A stretch of 46,668 bases of DNA from Halobacteroidaceae bacterium (GTDB lineage: Bacteria; Bacillota; Halanaerobiia; B1SED10-174). The stretch covers positions 1 to 46,668 of the forward strand of contig PWGV01000136.1 in the NCBI GenBank assembly GCA_003554585.1. Direction: 5' to 3'. The translations under genes and the position numbers were made by a program. Below are positions 1-6,500 of this stretch, in pieces (position 1 is the first letter of the stretch; each line of letters opens with the position of its first letter). A model generated the notes under the pieces. The model was not told the DNA's origin. It made no database searches and saw only the letters and a program-made list of their open reading frames with translations.

Positions 1-3
1 CCG

Positions 4-51
4 AAAAAAATAGCGAAATATTGGTAAAGGAAACCTTTACTATACTTCGCT
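4..51 (-). terminator. Rho-independent terminator after hpf
   Basis: On the minus strand a long hairpin (arms 46-51 with 12-17 and 34-40 with 24-30, loop at 31-33, partly paired in between) is followed by a run of seven T (positions 10-4). It lies about 55 bases past the hpf stop codon, so it is the likely end of the hpf transcript. Confidence 0.85.
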
Positions 52-106
52 TAAAAGTCGAGAATCTTTTATGATTATATCACATCCCCGCCTTTTGAGT
101 CAAAAA

Positions 107-640
107 TCAGGCGTAGGGGTCGATCAAACCGTAATTTCCATCTTTCCTTCGATAAACTACATTAAAGTCGTCGGTCTCGGCATTGGAGAAAACAAAGAAG
201 TCATGCCCCAGAAGGTTCATCTGCATTACAGCTTCTTCCACGCTCATGGGCTTTACAGCAAACCGCTTGACCTTTACAATCTTGTTTTCGATATCGTCCT
301 CTTCTGTCTCATCGCTCTCAAAGGAAAGGGAAAACTCTTCTTTGTCACGGAGGTTGCGGTTGATCCTGGTTTTGTATTTCCGGATCTGCCGCTCGATTTT
401 TTCTACAACTCCGTCAATTGAAGCGTACATATCTCCAGTTTCTTCCTCGCCCCGCAAAATAAGTCCGTCCACAAAAGCAGTCACCTCTACTTGATGGCGT
501 TCCTTTTCCACCCCCAAGGAGACCTGGGCGTCAATCGAAGCATTTTCAAAATACTTGCCTATTCGGCCCACTTTCTCCTCAACGTAATCCTTTAAAGCAT
601 TGGTCAGCTCTATGTTCTTACCTCGGGTAGAAATTTTCAT
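107..640 (-). CDS. hpf: Ribosome hibernation promoting factor, long form
   Basis: Long-form HPF dimerises ribosomes into inactive 100S particles in stationary phase or stress. The N-terminal domain (about residues 1-100, opening MKISTRGKNIELT) is the RaiA/YfiA fold that sits in the decoding centre. After an acidic linker, the C-terminal domain (about 120-177, with KRFAVKPMSVEEAV and ending near YGLIDPYA) is the dimerisation module found only in long HPFs. At about 177 residues the length is normal. An ATG at 658 is in frame, but the one at 640 is preferred because AAGGGAG lies eight bases upstream and the conserved N-terminus starts there. The gene is monocistronic: it has its own promoter (673-702) and terminator (4-51). 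Assignment is firm. Confidence 0.95.
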   Translation of the reverse strand: MKISTRGKNIELTNALKDYVEEKVGRIGKYFENASIDAQVSLGVEKERHQVEVTAFVDGLILRGEEETGDMYASIDGVVEKIERQIRKYKTRINRNLRDKEEFSLSFESDETEEDDIENKIVKVKRFAVKPMSVEEAVMQMNLLGHDFFVFSNAETDDFNVVYRRKDGNYGLIDPYA

Positions 641-672
641 CCCACCATCTCCCTTCATTACTTCTTTTTAAT

Positions 673-702
673 TAATTCAACATTTTCTTTCTTAATTCCT
701 GC
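673..702 (-). promoter_or_regulatory. Sigma-H-type promoter of hpf
   Basis: On the minus strand GCAGGAATT (702-694) and GTTGAATTA (681-673) are separated by 12 bases. This matches the Bacillus sigma-H consensus RNAGGAWWW-N11/12-RNNGAATWW. The start point would fall near 666, giving a leader of roughly 26 bases before the hpf ATG. In B. subtilis the homologue yvyD is controlled by sigma-H and sigma-B, and sigH itself is encoded nearby (1497-2156). The match is seen directly; its use in the cell is inferred. Confidence 0.7.
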
Positions 703-721
703 CAGAAAAAAATTCCTTCCG

Positions 722-754
722 GAAATTAAAAACCTCGCTCTCTCAAGCGAGGTT
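722..754 (-). terminator. Rho-independent terminator of the cold-shock gene
   Basis: A perfect 9-bp stem (746-754 with 731-739, six-base loop) is followed on the minus strand by TTTTTAATTT. It lies about 10 bases past the csp stop codon and separates csp from hpf. Confidence 0.9.
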
Positions 755-764
755 TATTGCCCAC

Positions 765-968
765 TTATACTTTAGTTACGTTAGAAGCCTGTGGACCGCG
801 GTCTCCCTCTACGATTTCAAACTCAACTTCCTGGCCATCGTCAAGAGTCTTGAACCCTTCTTCCTGGATAGCGGAGAAATGGACAAAGACGTCGTCCCCG
901 TCCTCCCGCTCGATAAATCCGAAACCCTTCTCCGCATTAAACCATTTTACTTGTCCTCTGTAAAGCAT
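765..968 (-). CDS. csp: Cold-shock protein (CspA family)
   Basis: A 67-residue single-domain OB-fold RNA/DNA chaperone, the standard length for the family. Both nucleic-acid-binding motifs are present: RNP1 as KGFGFIER (about residues 14-21) and RNP2 as DVFVHFSAI (about 26-34). The family melts secondary structure in mRNA and is often induced by cold or at growth transitions. The ATG is preceded by AGGGGGAA. The gene is a single transcription unit with a near-consensus sigma-A promoter (1025-1053), a hairpin at the very 5' end of the mRNA (999-1017) and a strong terminator (722-754). Which of the several Csp paralogues it corresponds to cannot be told. Confidence 0.96.
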   Translation of the reverse strand: MLYRGQVKWFNAEKGFGFIEREDGDDVFVHFSAIQEEGFKTLDDGQEVEFEIVEGDRGPQASNVTKV

Positions 969-998
969 TTTTATACATTCCCCCTAAATATTGTTTCC

Positions 999-1017
999 GA
1001 TAAGCGGGAGGCTTATC
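999..1017 (-). promoter_or_regulatory. 5'-end hairpin of the csp mRNA
   Basis: A perfect inverted repeat (GATAAGC, five-base loop, GCTTATC) begins about one base after the start point predicted from the promoter at 1025-1053. Hairpins at the extreme 5' end can protect mRNA from RppH/RNase attack or act as temperature-sensitive elements. That role is inferred. Confidence 0.55.
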
Positions 1018-1024
1018 AAGGGTA

Positions 1025-1053
1025 ACTATAACATACTCGGGGGAACCTGTCAA
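1025..1053 (-). promoter_or_regulatory. Sigma-A promoter of csp
   Basis: On the minus strand TTGACA (1053-1048), a 17-base spacer and TATAGT (1030-1025), with an upstream TGT making an extended -10. This is one mismatch from perfect consensus with ideal spacing. It begins just past the stop codon of the ComF-like gene. Confidence 0.88.
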
Positions 1054-1060
1054 ATGTTTT

Positions 1061-1492
1061 TTATCGGCTCAATGCAAGGATCCGTTCTGATGGATATTCA
1101 TTTCGAAGGTCTCCAGACCAGGAAACCCCCACCAACAGGGACCTGGGATGGCTGGATAAAAGAGGCAATTCCAGGAAAAAAGCGGTTTCTCGGGCCAGGG
1201 CTTTTTCCAGGAAATCATTACTCCCCGGGCTAACCGCTTTTCCCTTCAATCCCCGCAAACGGTAATCCAAAACCAGCAACCGGGCCAGGGGGTTAAGCAG
1301 CTCTACCTTACCATGTGCCACCTCCTTTAAAAGATCGGGAAGGATCCCTTCCATAAAAAGGATCCCCGGACCCAACCCCGAAAAAGAAAGCCCCTCCAGA
1401 CAAGAGGGGCAAAAAGGAATAATTTCATCATTATTATTAGGCCGTCCGCAAAACAAACATTTGCTTGTTTTCGGGAAAAACAAATCGATCAT
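1061..1492 (-). CDS. Truncated ComF-like zinc-ribbon protein
   Basis: A 143-residue reading frame opening with a ComF-type N-terminus: hydrophobic IDLFFP, then CLFCGRP and CPSCLEGL, which form the zinc ribbon. ComF proteins are phosphoribosyltransferase-like factors needed for DNA uptake in competent bacteria and usually exceed 200 residues. Here the part after the zinc ribbon is divergent (YRLRGLKGK is the last recognisable stretch) and the C-terminal PRPP-binding loop is absent. The downstream DNA is already the csp promoter, so there is no room for the missing domain. It starts five bases past the sigH stop and is probably co-transcribed with it. It is more likely a decayed comF than a new short protein, but the frame is intact. 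Confidence 0.5.
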   Translation of the reverse strand: MIDLFFPKTSKCLFCGRPNNNDEIIPFCPSCLEGLSFSGLGPGILFMEGILPDLLKEVAHGKVELLNPLARLLVLDYRLRGLKGKAVSPGSNDFLEKALARETAFFLELPLLSSHPRSLLVGVSWSGDLRNEYPSERILALSR

Positions 1493-1496
1493 TAAA

Positions 1497-2156
1497 TCAC
1501 CACTGCATTAGCTGCCTTACATCCTCACCATTAAGCTTGTACCGGATCTGGTTGATTTTGCGCCGGGACCGTTGCAAAGCATTATCTACTGTTTTTATAC
1601 TGCTGTTGAGTTCCCGGGAGATTTCCTGGTAGGTTTTGTTATCAAGATAGGATATGAATACCTTCCATTCCAGCGGGGTTAGCATTTCCCTCAGGGTGGT
1701 TGAAACTTCTTTAATTAATTCCTGGTTAATTATTTCATTTTCCGGATCAATTCTATCGTCGGCAATTACTTCCTGGAGAGTTCGACCACTGTTTTCCTCC
1801 CTGCCGTATTTTAACTGCTTGTCAATCGAGGTGAAAGTGTTGAGTGGAATATGTTTCTGGCGGTTGGCAGTTTTTACCGCCGATATTAAATGACGGTAAA
1901 CACAGATATGTGCAAAACCCCTGAAAGAAGCTTCCCGGTCAAACTGAAAGTCCCGAATGGCTTTATAGAGACCAACCAGTCCTTCCTGTACAACATCGTC
2001 CTTGTCCAGCCCTTTGATGTAAAAAACCTTGGCCTTGGAGTAAACAATGTCAATATGCCTCTTAAGTAGGTACTCCATTGCCTCACCATTTCCTTGCTGA
2101 GCCATCAAAATTACCTGAGTTTCTGCTAGCCCCGCAAAGCTTCCCCTCATAGACAT
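1497..2156 (-). CDS. sigH: RNA polymerase sigma-H factor (Spo0H type)
   Basis: An alternative sigma factor for the transition from growth to stationary phase and for early sporulation in Firmicutes. Region 2 carries the diagnostic DDVVQEGLVGLYKAIRDF and a helix with KTANRQKHIPLN, almost identical in layout to B. subtilis SigH. Region 4 near the C-terminus (TYQEISRELNSSIKTVDNALQR) is the -35-binding helix-turn-helix. Length is about 219 residues, as expected. An in-frame ATG at 2177 exists, but GAGGTG five bases before the ATG at 2156 favours the latter. A sigma-A promoter sits just upstream (2184-2212). A sigma-H-type promoter precedes hpf about 0.8 kb downstream. Confidence 0.93.
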   Translation of the reverse strand: MSMRGSFAGLAETQVILMAQQGNGEAMEYLLKRHIDIVYSKAKVFYIKGLDKDDVVQEGLVGLYKAIRDFQFDREASFRGFAHICVYRHLISAVKTANRQKHIPLNTFTSIDKQLKYGREENSGRTLQEVIADDRIDPENEIINQELIKEVSTTLREMLTPLEWKVFISYLDNKTYQEISRELNSSIKTVDNALQRSRRKINQIRYKLNGEDVRQLMQW

Positions 2157-2183
2157 TCCCCCACCTCTTTTTTTCATAAATTA

Positions 2184-2212
2184 AGTATATCACAAAGCAG
2201 AAACAAGGTCAA
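2184..2212 (-). promoter_or_regulatory. Sigma-A promoter of sigH
   Basis: Minus strand TTGACC (2212-2207), 17-base spacer, TATACT (2189-2184), with TGA directly before the -10. It lies just beyond the 3' end of the deacetylase gene. No terminator separates the two genes, so sigH may also be reached by read-through. Confidence 0.8.
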
Positions 2213-2215
2213 AAC

Positions 2216-3133
2216 TCATTTTTCCAGAAGAATTCTGAAATCATAACCTTTTTCCCAGACAGCATTGATAATATCAGGTAAAGCGTTAGCAGTAGAAAGC
2301 TTACAATGAAAAAGGATTACGGCTCCCGGTTCTATTTCTCGAAGGATTTGATCAACCATTACCCTGGCTCCGGGTTTATTAAAATCTTGGGTATCAATTG
2401 TCCACCAGGCAAGCTGCAGGCCCATTTCGTGATAAATATCACGCAATTCAGGACTCCAGCCTCCATAGGGAGGCCTGAAAAGCACGGGGTCAACACCCAT
2501 TATTACCCGGAAGGCATTCTGGGTAAGTTCCAGTTCATGGCGCATGGCCCTGGAGGATAAATTGGGCATTAGGGAATGGGTAAAAGAATGATTCCCCACC
2601 TGATGACCCTGCGCAACAATTCTCTTTGCTACCCCGGGGTTTTTTAAAATATTCTCTCCAACTAAGAAAAAGGTTCCTTTTATATTGTAAGCATCGAGAA
2701 CATCCAGAATATAGGGTGTTCCCTCGTTCGGCCCATCATCAAAAGTCAGGTGAACTAAAGGTGGGTTTTCTTTTTCCGGAGGCCGGGGAAGCTGCAGATC
2801 AATTGAAAGATTTTGATAATGTAAAAAGCCGGCTCCCCTTTCCGGGAACCAGTTCAAATCCCCGTTTATAGCAATGGCCAGTTCCACAACAGGAACATAA
2901 AAAGTCCCGGCAAAAAGTTCGCCCTCAATTCCCCGGTTCCCGATATAGGCTTTTTTTTCAATTGCGTTCCAGTGAAGAGGCAGGCCAAAAAACTCTGTAA
3001 CCGGCCGAAGAGGCAGATATAACTCATCGGAAAGAGGAAGCAGGGTTTTTTCCATGACCGAATCAGTTCTGGCTGCTCCCACCCCTGAAAAGAGAAGGAT
3101 AAGTAGAAAAAAACAAATCAGATTCCTCCTCAT
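2216..3133 (-). CDS. Secreted polysaccharide deacetylase
   Basis: A 305-residue exported carbohydrate esterase of family 4 (NodB domain), which removes N- or O-acetyl groups from polysaccharides such as peptidoglycan or chitin-like polymers. Residues 1-21 form a signal peptide. Residues about 35-115 resemble the copper-amine-oxidase-N stalk domain (YLPLRPVTEFFG...W). The catalytic domain follows with TFDDGPN (130-136, catalytic Asp and metal-binding Asp), HSFTH (182-186, metal His pair), RPPYG (220-224) and a late His at 276 in LFHCK. The last motif is usually LHD-like, so the Cys after His is a variation. GGAG precedes the ATG. It is the second gene after a 51-residue membrane protein (3159-3314) and may act in cell-wall remodelling. 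Confidence 0.88.
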   Translation of the reverse strand: MRRNLICFFLLILLFSGVGAARTDSVMEKTLLPLSDELYLPLRPVTEFFGLPLHWNAIEKKAYIGNRGIEGELFAGTFYVPVVELAIAINGDLNWFPERGAGFLHYQNLSIDLQLPRPPEKENPPLVHLTFDDGPNEGTPYILDVLDAYNIKGTFFLVGENILKNPGVAKRIVAQGHQVGNHSFTHSLMPNLSSRAMRHELELTQNAFRVIMGVDPVLFRPPYGGWSPELRDIYHEMGLQLAWWTIDTQDFNKPGARVMVDQILREIEPGAVILFHCKLSTANALPDIINAVWEKGYDFRILLEK

Positions 3134-3158
3134 TTAACTCCACACCTCTCCCTTGAGT

Positions 3159-3314
3159 TTAAAATAGGGGCCAATCTAAATCTCCCCTGATAATCATGTA
3201 AAGAATATAAATTAATAACAAATTAAAAATCAGAAACAGCCCGTGTTCAATTATTCCCCAGTCCCGAGAAGGGTTTTGTTGTTTCTGGTTTTTCCCTTTC
3301 TTCTTCCGTCCCAT
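3159..3314 (-). CDS. Small single-span membrane protein (51 aa)
   Basis: A short gene that is easy to miss: 51 residues with a basic N-terminus (MGRKKKGKNQ) and one hydrophobic span at about residues 24-42 (LFLIFNLLLIYILYM), ending LDWPLF. The ribosome site AAGGAGGAGG before ATG 3314 is the strongest in this part of the window, which is the main evidence for expression. It ends 25 bases before the deacetylase start and is probably in the same transcript. No family is recognised. A helper or anchor for the secreted enzyme is possible but only a guess. Confidence 0.6.
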   Translation of the reverse strand: MGRKKKGKNQKQQNPSRDWGIIEHGLFLIFNLLLIYILYMIIRGDLDWPLF

Positions 3315-3337
3315 TTCCTCCTCCTTCTAGACACAAG

Positions 3338-3357
3338 AAGGGAGCTGCTGCTCCCTT
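3338..3357 (-). terminator. Hairpin after the beta-barrel gene
   Basis: Perfect 8-bp stem (AAGGGAGC/GCTCCCTT) with a four-base loop, three bases past the stop codon at 3361. The minus-strand tail is only weakly T-rich, so this is either a modest terminator or an mRNA-stabilising hairpin. Confidence 0.5.
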
Positions 3358-3360
3358 CCC

Positions 3361-3921
3361 TTAAAACCTGGTCCGCAATCCAAGCATAATGCTCCCCAGA
3401 TTTGCATCCCTGATGTTCTTAAAAACACCTAATTGAATTGCCGCGCTGGTAGTAATTGAATAATCCACGCCCAGGAAATAACTAAAATATCTCCAGGACA
3501 GTCCGGCATTGCCAAAAGAGATACTGCCTCCAGCATGCCCGGTAAGGAAAGATGCTAATTCCTGGTCAAGCTGGAAACCCAGGCTTACTCTCCAGTCGTC
3601 CACGGGAGCTCCATGAAAACCAAGCCGAAAAGCCAGATCAGTAGGTCCTCTTTCGGTAACCCTGAATTTGGCTGCAAGGTCGACCAGGTTAACGAGTTCT
3701 CCCCGGTAAGAAACCATCCCTTCCAGGCCCACTGTATGGGTTAACCCCGCATCAATTCCGATTCGCAGGGCTTTTATCCCAAAATCACCCGCTACAGAAC
3801 CAACCATTACGTTGTAGAGTAGAGCATTATAACCCGGCCGGATATTAGCTGTCGTAAAAGCCTGAGCACTTGCACTACTGAGCAAAAGAATAAGTACCAG
3901 GAGTAAAATCGCTTTCTTCAA
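3361..3921 (-). CDS. Predicted small outer-membrane beta-barrel protein
   Basis: A 186-residue protein with a clear signal peptide (residues 1-21, MKKAILLLVLILLLSSASAQA). The mature part is a series of short amphipathic strands rich in Gly, Tyr, Phe and Leu (for example RIGIDAGLTHTVGLEGMVSY and LSWRYFSYFLGVDYSI). It ends in IMLGLRTRF: an alternating strand with a terminal Phe is the recognition signal for the outer-membrane BAM machinery. No specific family is recognised. The start codon is TTG with AAGGGGG eight bases upstream. If the prediction is right, the cell has an outer membrane, in agreement with flgH, flgI and flgA. Other exported beta-rich proteins cannot be excluded. Confidence 0.65.
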   Translation of the reverse strand: MKKAILLLVLILLLSSASAQAFTTANIRPGYNALLYNVMVGSVAGDFGIKALRIGIDAGLTHTVGLEGMVSYRGELVNLVDLAAKFRVTERGPTDLAFRLGFHGAPVDDWRVSLGFQLDQELASFLTGHAGGSISFGNAGLSWRYFSYFLGVDYSITTSAAIQLGVFKNIRDANLGSIMLGLRTRF

Positions 3922-4014
3922 AAGGAGAACCCCCTTTCTCGCTTCTTAGTTACAGTTCGCCAAAAAAGTAACCTTCCCTGCTGTTTTTTGAGATTTTGGG
4001 AAGAAGGGGTGGTT

Positions 4015-4440
4015 TCAACCACCTTTTTTCTCCAGGAAAAATCGGTTCAACCGCTGGATTGCTGCATCTCCTTCTTCTATTCCTTCCAGAAGTGCTTCCA
4101 TGGGGCATAAGCCCTTTCCACTCCGATCTTTAATCCTATCCACCTGGACTTCATAGTAGAATTCAATTCCCCTGTTATTAAAAAAAACTACTGCTCCCCG
4201 GCTCATCAGGGGTGAATATACAGAGGATAATTCCATGGCAACTGCAAGGAACGCAGCGCCTCTTCCGATTACCCTATCCGCTAGGGCTCCTCCGGTCCAG
4301 TCTCCACTGCGAAAAGCTTCCCAGAGCGGTATTAACCCCGAACGGAAATCAATATGGGGCTCTTTACCCTCCCTGAGCAAAACCAGGCTGGCCTTCTCTT
4401 TTTCCAGTAAGTATTTGGCCTCAATCAGCATTTTATTCAC
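4015..4440 (-). CDS. DUF1893 family protein
   Basis: A 141-residue soluble protein matching the DUF1893 family in its conserved places: an N-terminal strand with LVLLREGK, a central ADRVIGRGAAFLA helix region, and DRSGKGLCPMEALLEGI near the C-terminus. From memory, Thermotoga TM1506 of this family has a cytidine-deaminase-like fold, but no reaction is established. The gene overlaps the ECF-transporter S component by 8 bases, so the two are translated from one mRNA. It may therefore handle the imported compound. No catalytic claim is made. Confidence 0.72.
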   Translation of the reverse strand: MNKMLIEAKYLLEKEKASLVLLREGKEPHIDFRSGLIPLWEAFRSGDWTGGALADRVIGRGAAFLAVAMELSSVYSPLMSRGAVVFFNNRGIEFYYEVQVDRIKDRSGKGLCPMEALLEGIEEGDAAIQRLNRFFLEKKGG

Positions 4441-4954
4441 GACGTAACCCTTCCATGAAACGGGTTTTAAAAAGCAGGGGCAGAATTATTAGTTGGAGGA
4501 TTATCCCCGGTAATCCAGTAATCAGGGCTCCCTGGACATAAACCAGGGGAGCCACTGGAAAATCCTGAATGTGGAAAACAAACGGAGCTACAAAGGCCAT
4601 CCCAATTCTCCCCCCGATCATAGCCAGCAGAAGGGAGGAGAAAATATTCCATTCCCTTTTTAAAAATAAGTAGCCCGAAATAATACCGAACAGGGGAAGT
4701 TCAACTATCATCAGGAAAAGAACGGGTGGGCTGACGGGGGGCATTCCCGTAAGCATATGGCTGATCAGGGGAGCCAGAAAACCAATAATTCCCCCGATTG
4801 CGGGACCCAATAAAAAGCCGGCTATATAAACCGGGAAATGCATAGGTAGGACGATACTTCCAAGTTGAGGCCCTCCAGTCAAATGCAAAAATTGAGGGAG
4901 AACTACTGCCAGGGCCAGGAGGAGTCCACCCCTGGTAAGATTTTTTGTTGACAA
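4433..4954 (-). CDS. ECF transporter substrate-binding (S) component
   Basis: A 173-residue integral membrane protein with about five or six hydrophobic segments (near residues 9-26, 40-66, 77-96, 103-121, 135-163), the size and layout of S components of energy-coupling-factor vitamin importers. Typical features are the N-terminal LTRGGLLLALAVVLP helix, PVYIAGFLLGPAIGGIIGF and HMLTGMPP. The substrate (a vitamin or nucleobase-like compound) cannot be read from sequence. The shared EcfA/EcfT energising module is not in the window. Translation starts at TTG with GGAGGTGA four bases upstream. The gene has its own strong promoter (5019-5048) and a leader able to fold over the ribosome site (4955-5012), followed by overlapping DUF1893. 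Confidence 0.8.
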   Translation of the reverse strand: MSTKNLTRGGLLLALAVVLPQFLHLTGGPQLGSIVLPMHFPVYIAGFLLGPAIGGIIGFLAPLISHMLTGMPPVSPPVLFLMIVELPLFGIISGYLFLKREWNIFSSLLLAMIGGRIGMAFVAPFVFHIQDFPVAPLVYVQGALITGLPGIILQLIILPLLFKTRFMEGLRRE

Positions 4955-5012
4955 AAGATCACCTCCAAAGGATTGTCTCCTTTCATAGGAGGTCGGGCGG
5001 CTTCAGCCGTTA
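4955..5012 (-). promoter_or_regulatory. Foldable mRNA leader of the ECF S-component gene
   Basis: The leader of roughly 58 bases holds a perfect CGGC-TGAA-GCCG hairpin, then CCTCCT which can pair either with the nearby AGGAG or with the ribosome site GGAGG. In the second fold AAAGGA also pairs with TCCTTT, giving a longer stem that buries the ribosome site. Two mutually exclusive folds suggest translational control by a ligand or protein. It matches no riboswitch class known to me. Confidence 0.45.
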
Positions 5013-5018
5013 AATTAG

Positions 5019-5048
5019 ATTATATCTTTTTTTTTCCCAAACTGTCAA
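5019..5048 (-). promoter_or_regulatory. Sigma-A promoter of the ECF/DUF1893 operon
   Basis: Minus strand TTGACA (5048-5043), 18-base spacer with an A-run, and perfect TATAAT (5024-5019). The -35 overlaps the stop codon of the isomerase gene. Expected start point is near 5012. Confidence 0.87.
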
Positions 5049-6046
5049 TCGACATTCTTCAATTCCCCTTTTAGTTTTTCAATTATAGGGACGGGACCAG
5101 GATCAATTCCATACCTCTGGGCCAGGTAAAAACTCACATAATCACCAAAATAAATCAGGGATAAAACCCGGGCCAGGGGATATTTCCCCTGCGAGGGAAC
5201 AACCTGGACACCAACGCCTTTTTTTTGCAGGATTTCCGCTGTAATCTCCATTCTCTTTTTGTTGCGGGGATTAGCCCCATAGTCCAGAAGGTTGACCACT
5301 TTAATTTTCTCCAGAACCTCCTCTGGTTCTTCCCACCCAACAAGTTCGTTGTGGTTGAGTTCAGGGTATTCCGCCCAAAAAGAAGGCGCCTTACTGTTCT
5401 CATTTATCTGGCATTTCCAGCGGCGGGCTGCGACCCCACCCAAGGCACCGGGCCCATAAATAAGAGGAAGAAAATCTGCAAGTTTTTCAGCAAGCAGGGC
5501 AGCCGGTCCTTCTTGGCCTCTTTCTCCCCCGTTTTCCTGATTTATTTCCCCGATTATTTCCCGGGTTTCCTCGATTTCTTCGGCGGGTATTTCCATTAAG
5601 CCCAGATTATTAAAAAGAGCCAGCACCGGGGCCAGCGTATATCCGAGGGCGGCGCGGGGAGGTAAACCTGCAGGAATTTGCAAATAATTTTTTTCTATCT
5701 TTTCTTTAAGCATTCCCCCTGAAGAAACACCCCAAACCGTAGCGTTCTGTTCCTTTGCCTTTTCCAGAGAAGTTAAAGTTTCTTCTGTATTACCCGAATA
5801 GGATACGGCGATAACCAGGGAATTTTCCCCCACCCAGGGAGGCAGGGAATAATCACGGTTTACTATAACGGGACAATTAATTTTTTCCCGGGCAAGGGCC
5901 TGTAAAATATCTCCCCCGATTGCCGACCCTCCCATCCCCAGGACCACGATATTTAATAATTCCTCCGGAAGAGAAAAAAACTGTTTTTCTCCAAGCTCCC
6001 AACCCTTTTCCCACTGGTCGGGAAATCCATCAATTAAATCCAGCAT
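5045..6046 (-). CDS. Bifunctional phosphoglucose/phosphomannose isomerase
   Basis: A 333-residue SIS-fold sugar-phosphate isomerase of the family first described in archaea, interconverting glucose-6-P or mannose-6-P with fructose-6-P. The first SIS domain carries VLGMGGSAIGGDIL (about residues 35-48) and the phosphate-binding SYSGNTEETL (about 83-92). The second half contains PRAALGYTLAP, the ARRWKCQINENSKAPSF region and ELNHNELVGWE, characteristic of the bifunctional PGI/PMI family. GGAGGTGA precedes the ATG. It is flanked upstream by the flagellar operon terminator. No terminator follows; the next promoter overlaps its stop codon. Substrate range is inferred from the family. Confidence 0.88.
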   Translation of the reverse strand: MLDLIDGFPDQWEKGWELGEKQFFSLPEELLNIVVLGMGGSAIGGDILQALAREKINCPVIVNRDYSLPPWVGENSLVIAVSYSGNTEETLTSLEKAKEQNATVWGVSSGGMLKEKIEKNYLQIPAGLPPRAALGYTLAPVLALFNNLGLMEIPAEEIEETREIIGEINQENGGERGQEGPAALLAEKLADFLPLIYGPGALGGVAARRWKCQINENSKAPSFWAEYPELNHNELVGWEEPEEVLEKIKVVNLLDYGANPRNKKRMEITAEILQKKGVGVQVVPSQGKYPLARVLSLIYFGDYVSFYLAQRYGIDPGPVPIIEKLKGELKNVD

Positions 6047-6134
6047 CCTAAATCACCTCCACTGTGGTTATTCTTTCCCGTTTCCCTTTTTCCTTCCCCA
6101 TTCCTTTTTGTCCCTTTTCATTCTTTGGCTGTCC

Positions 6135-6168
6135 CAATAAAAAACCCGGAGTTTATTCTCCAGGTTTT
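6135..6168 (-). terminator. Terminator of the flagellar operon
   Basis: Minus strand hairpin AAAACC-T-GGAG / CTCC-G-GGTTTT with a six-base loop, followed by TTTTTTATT. The flgJ stop codon lies at the loop edge. This marks the 3' end of the roughly 30-kb flagellar transcript. Confidence 0.88.
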
Positions 6169-6485
6169 ATATTAATCCTGTTCAGTTGTTCGTGCAAAAG
6201 CCTGGCCAGTCCATAATCTTCATTCTGGGAGGCCGTCCTGGCCACTTCCTCGTCCAGCATACTTTCAAAAATTTCTTCACCCATACCCCGGGGGATTAGT
6301 CCTCCTTCGGGAACAGTTCCCCGCATTGCTTTAAACATATAAAAAATGAAAATACTCTCAAATTCCCTGCAAGCTTCAAGGAGGGGATCATTTTTATTCC
6401 CTCCTTTCTTTCCGGTATCAAGGGGTTTTTGGCCAGGGTTTATTAAGTTTAGCTCCGGGTACTGGTTGTTTAAAAAGACTTCCAA
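6153..6485 (-). CDS. flgJ: FlgJ-like rod-binding protein (rod cap domain only)
   Basis: A 110-residue protein whose conserved part (about residues 33-105, ACREFESIFIFYMFKAMRGT through MGEEIFESMLDEEVARTASQ) is the rod-binding domain of FlgJ. This domain caps the growing rod in the periplasm. The peptidoglycan-cleaving C-terminal domain of enterobacterial FlgJ is absent, as in many Firmicutes and alphaproteobacteria, so another hydrolase must open the wall. The start is TTG with AAGG close by. It is the last gene of the flagellar operon, 15 bases after flgI, with the operon terminator overlapping its stop codon. Confidence 0.85.
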   Translation of the reverse strand: MEVFLNNQYPELNLINPGQKPLDTGKKGGNKNDPLLEACREFESIFIFYMFKAMRGTVPEGGLIPRGMGEEIFESMLDEEVARTASQNEDYGLARLLHEQLNRINIKPGE

Positions 6486-6500
6486 AACCTTCCCACCCCC

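Noticed and set aside
4008-4029. Good terminator-like hairpin with T-run on the plus strand (GGTGGTT/AACCACC + TTTTTT)
   Set aside because: It lies at the 3' end of the minus-strand DUF1893 gene and arises from its KKGG-stop codons. No plus-strand gene ends there and on the minus strand it has no T-run.
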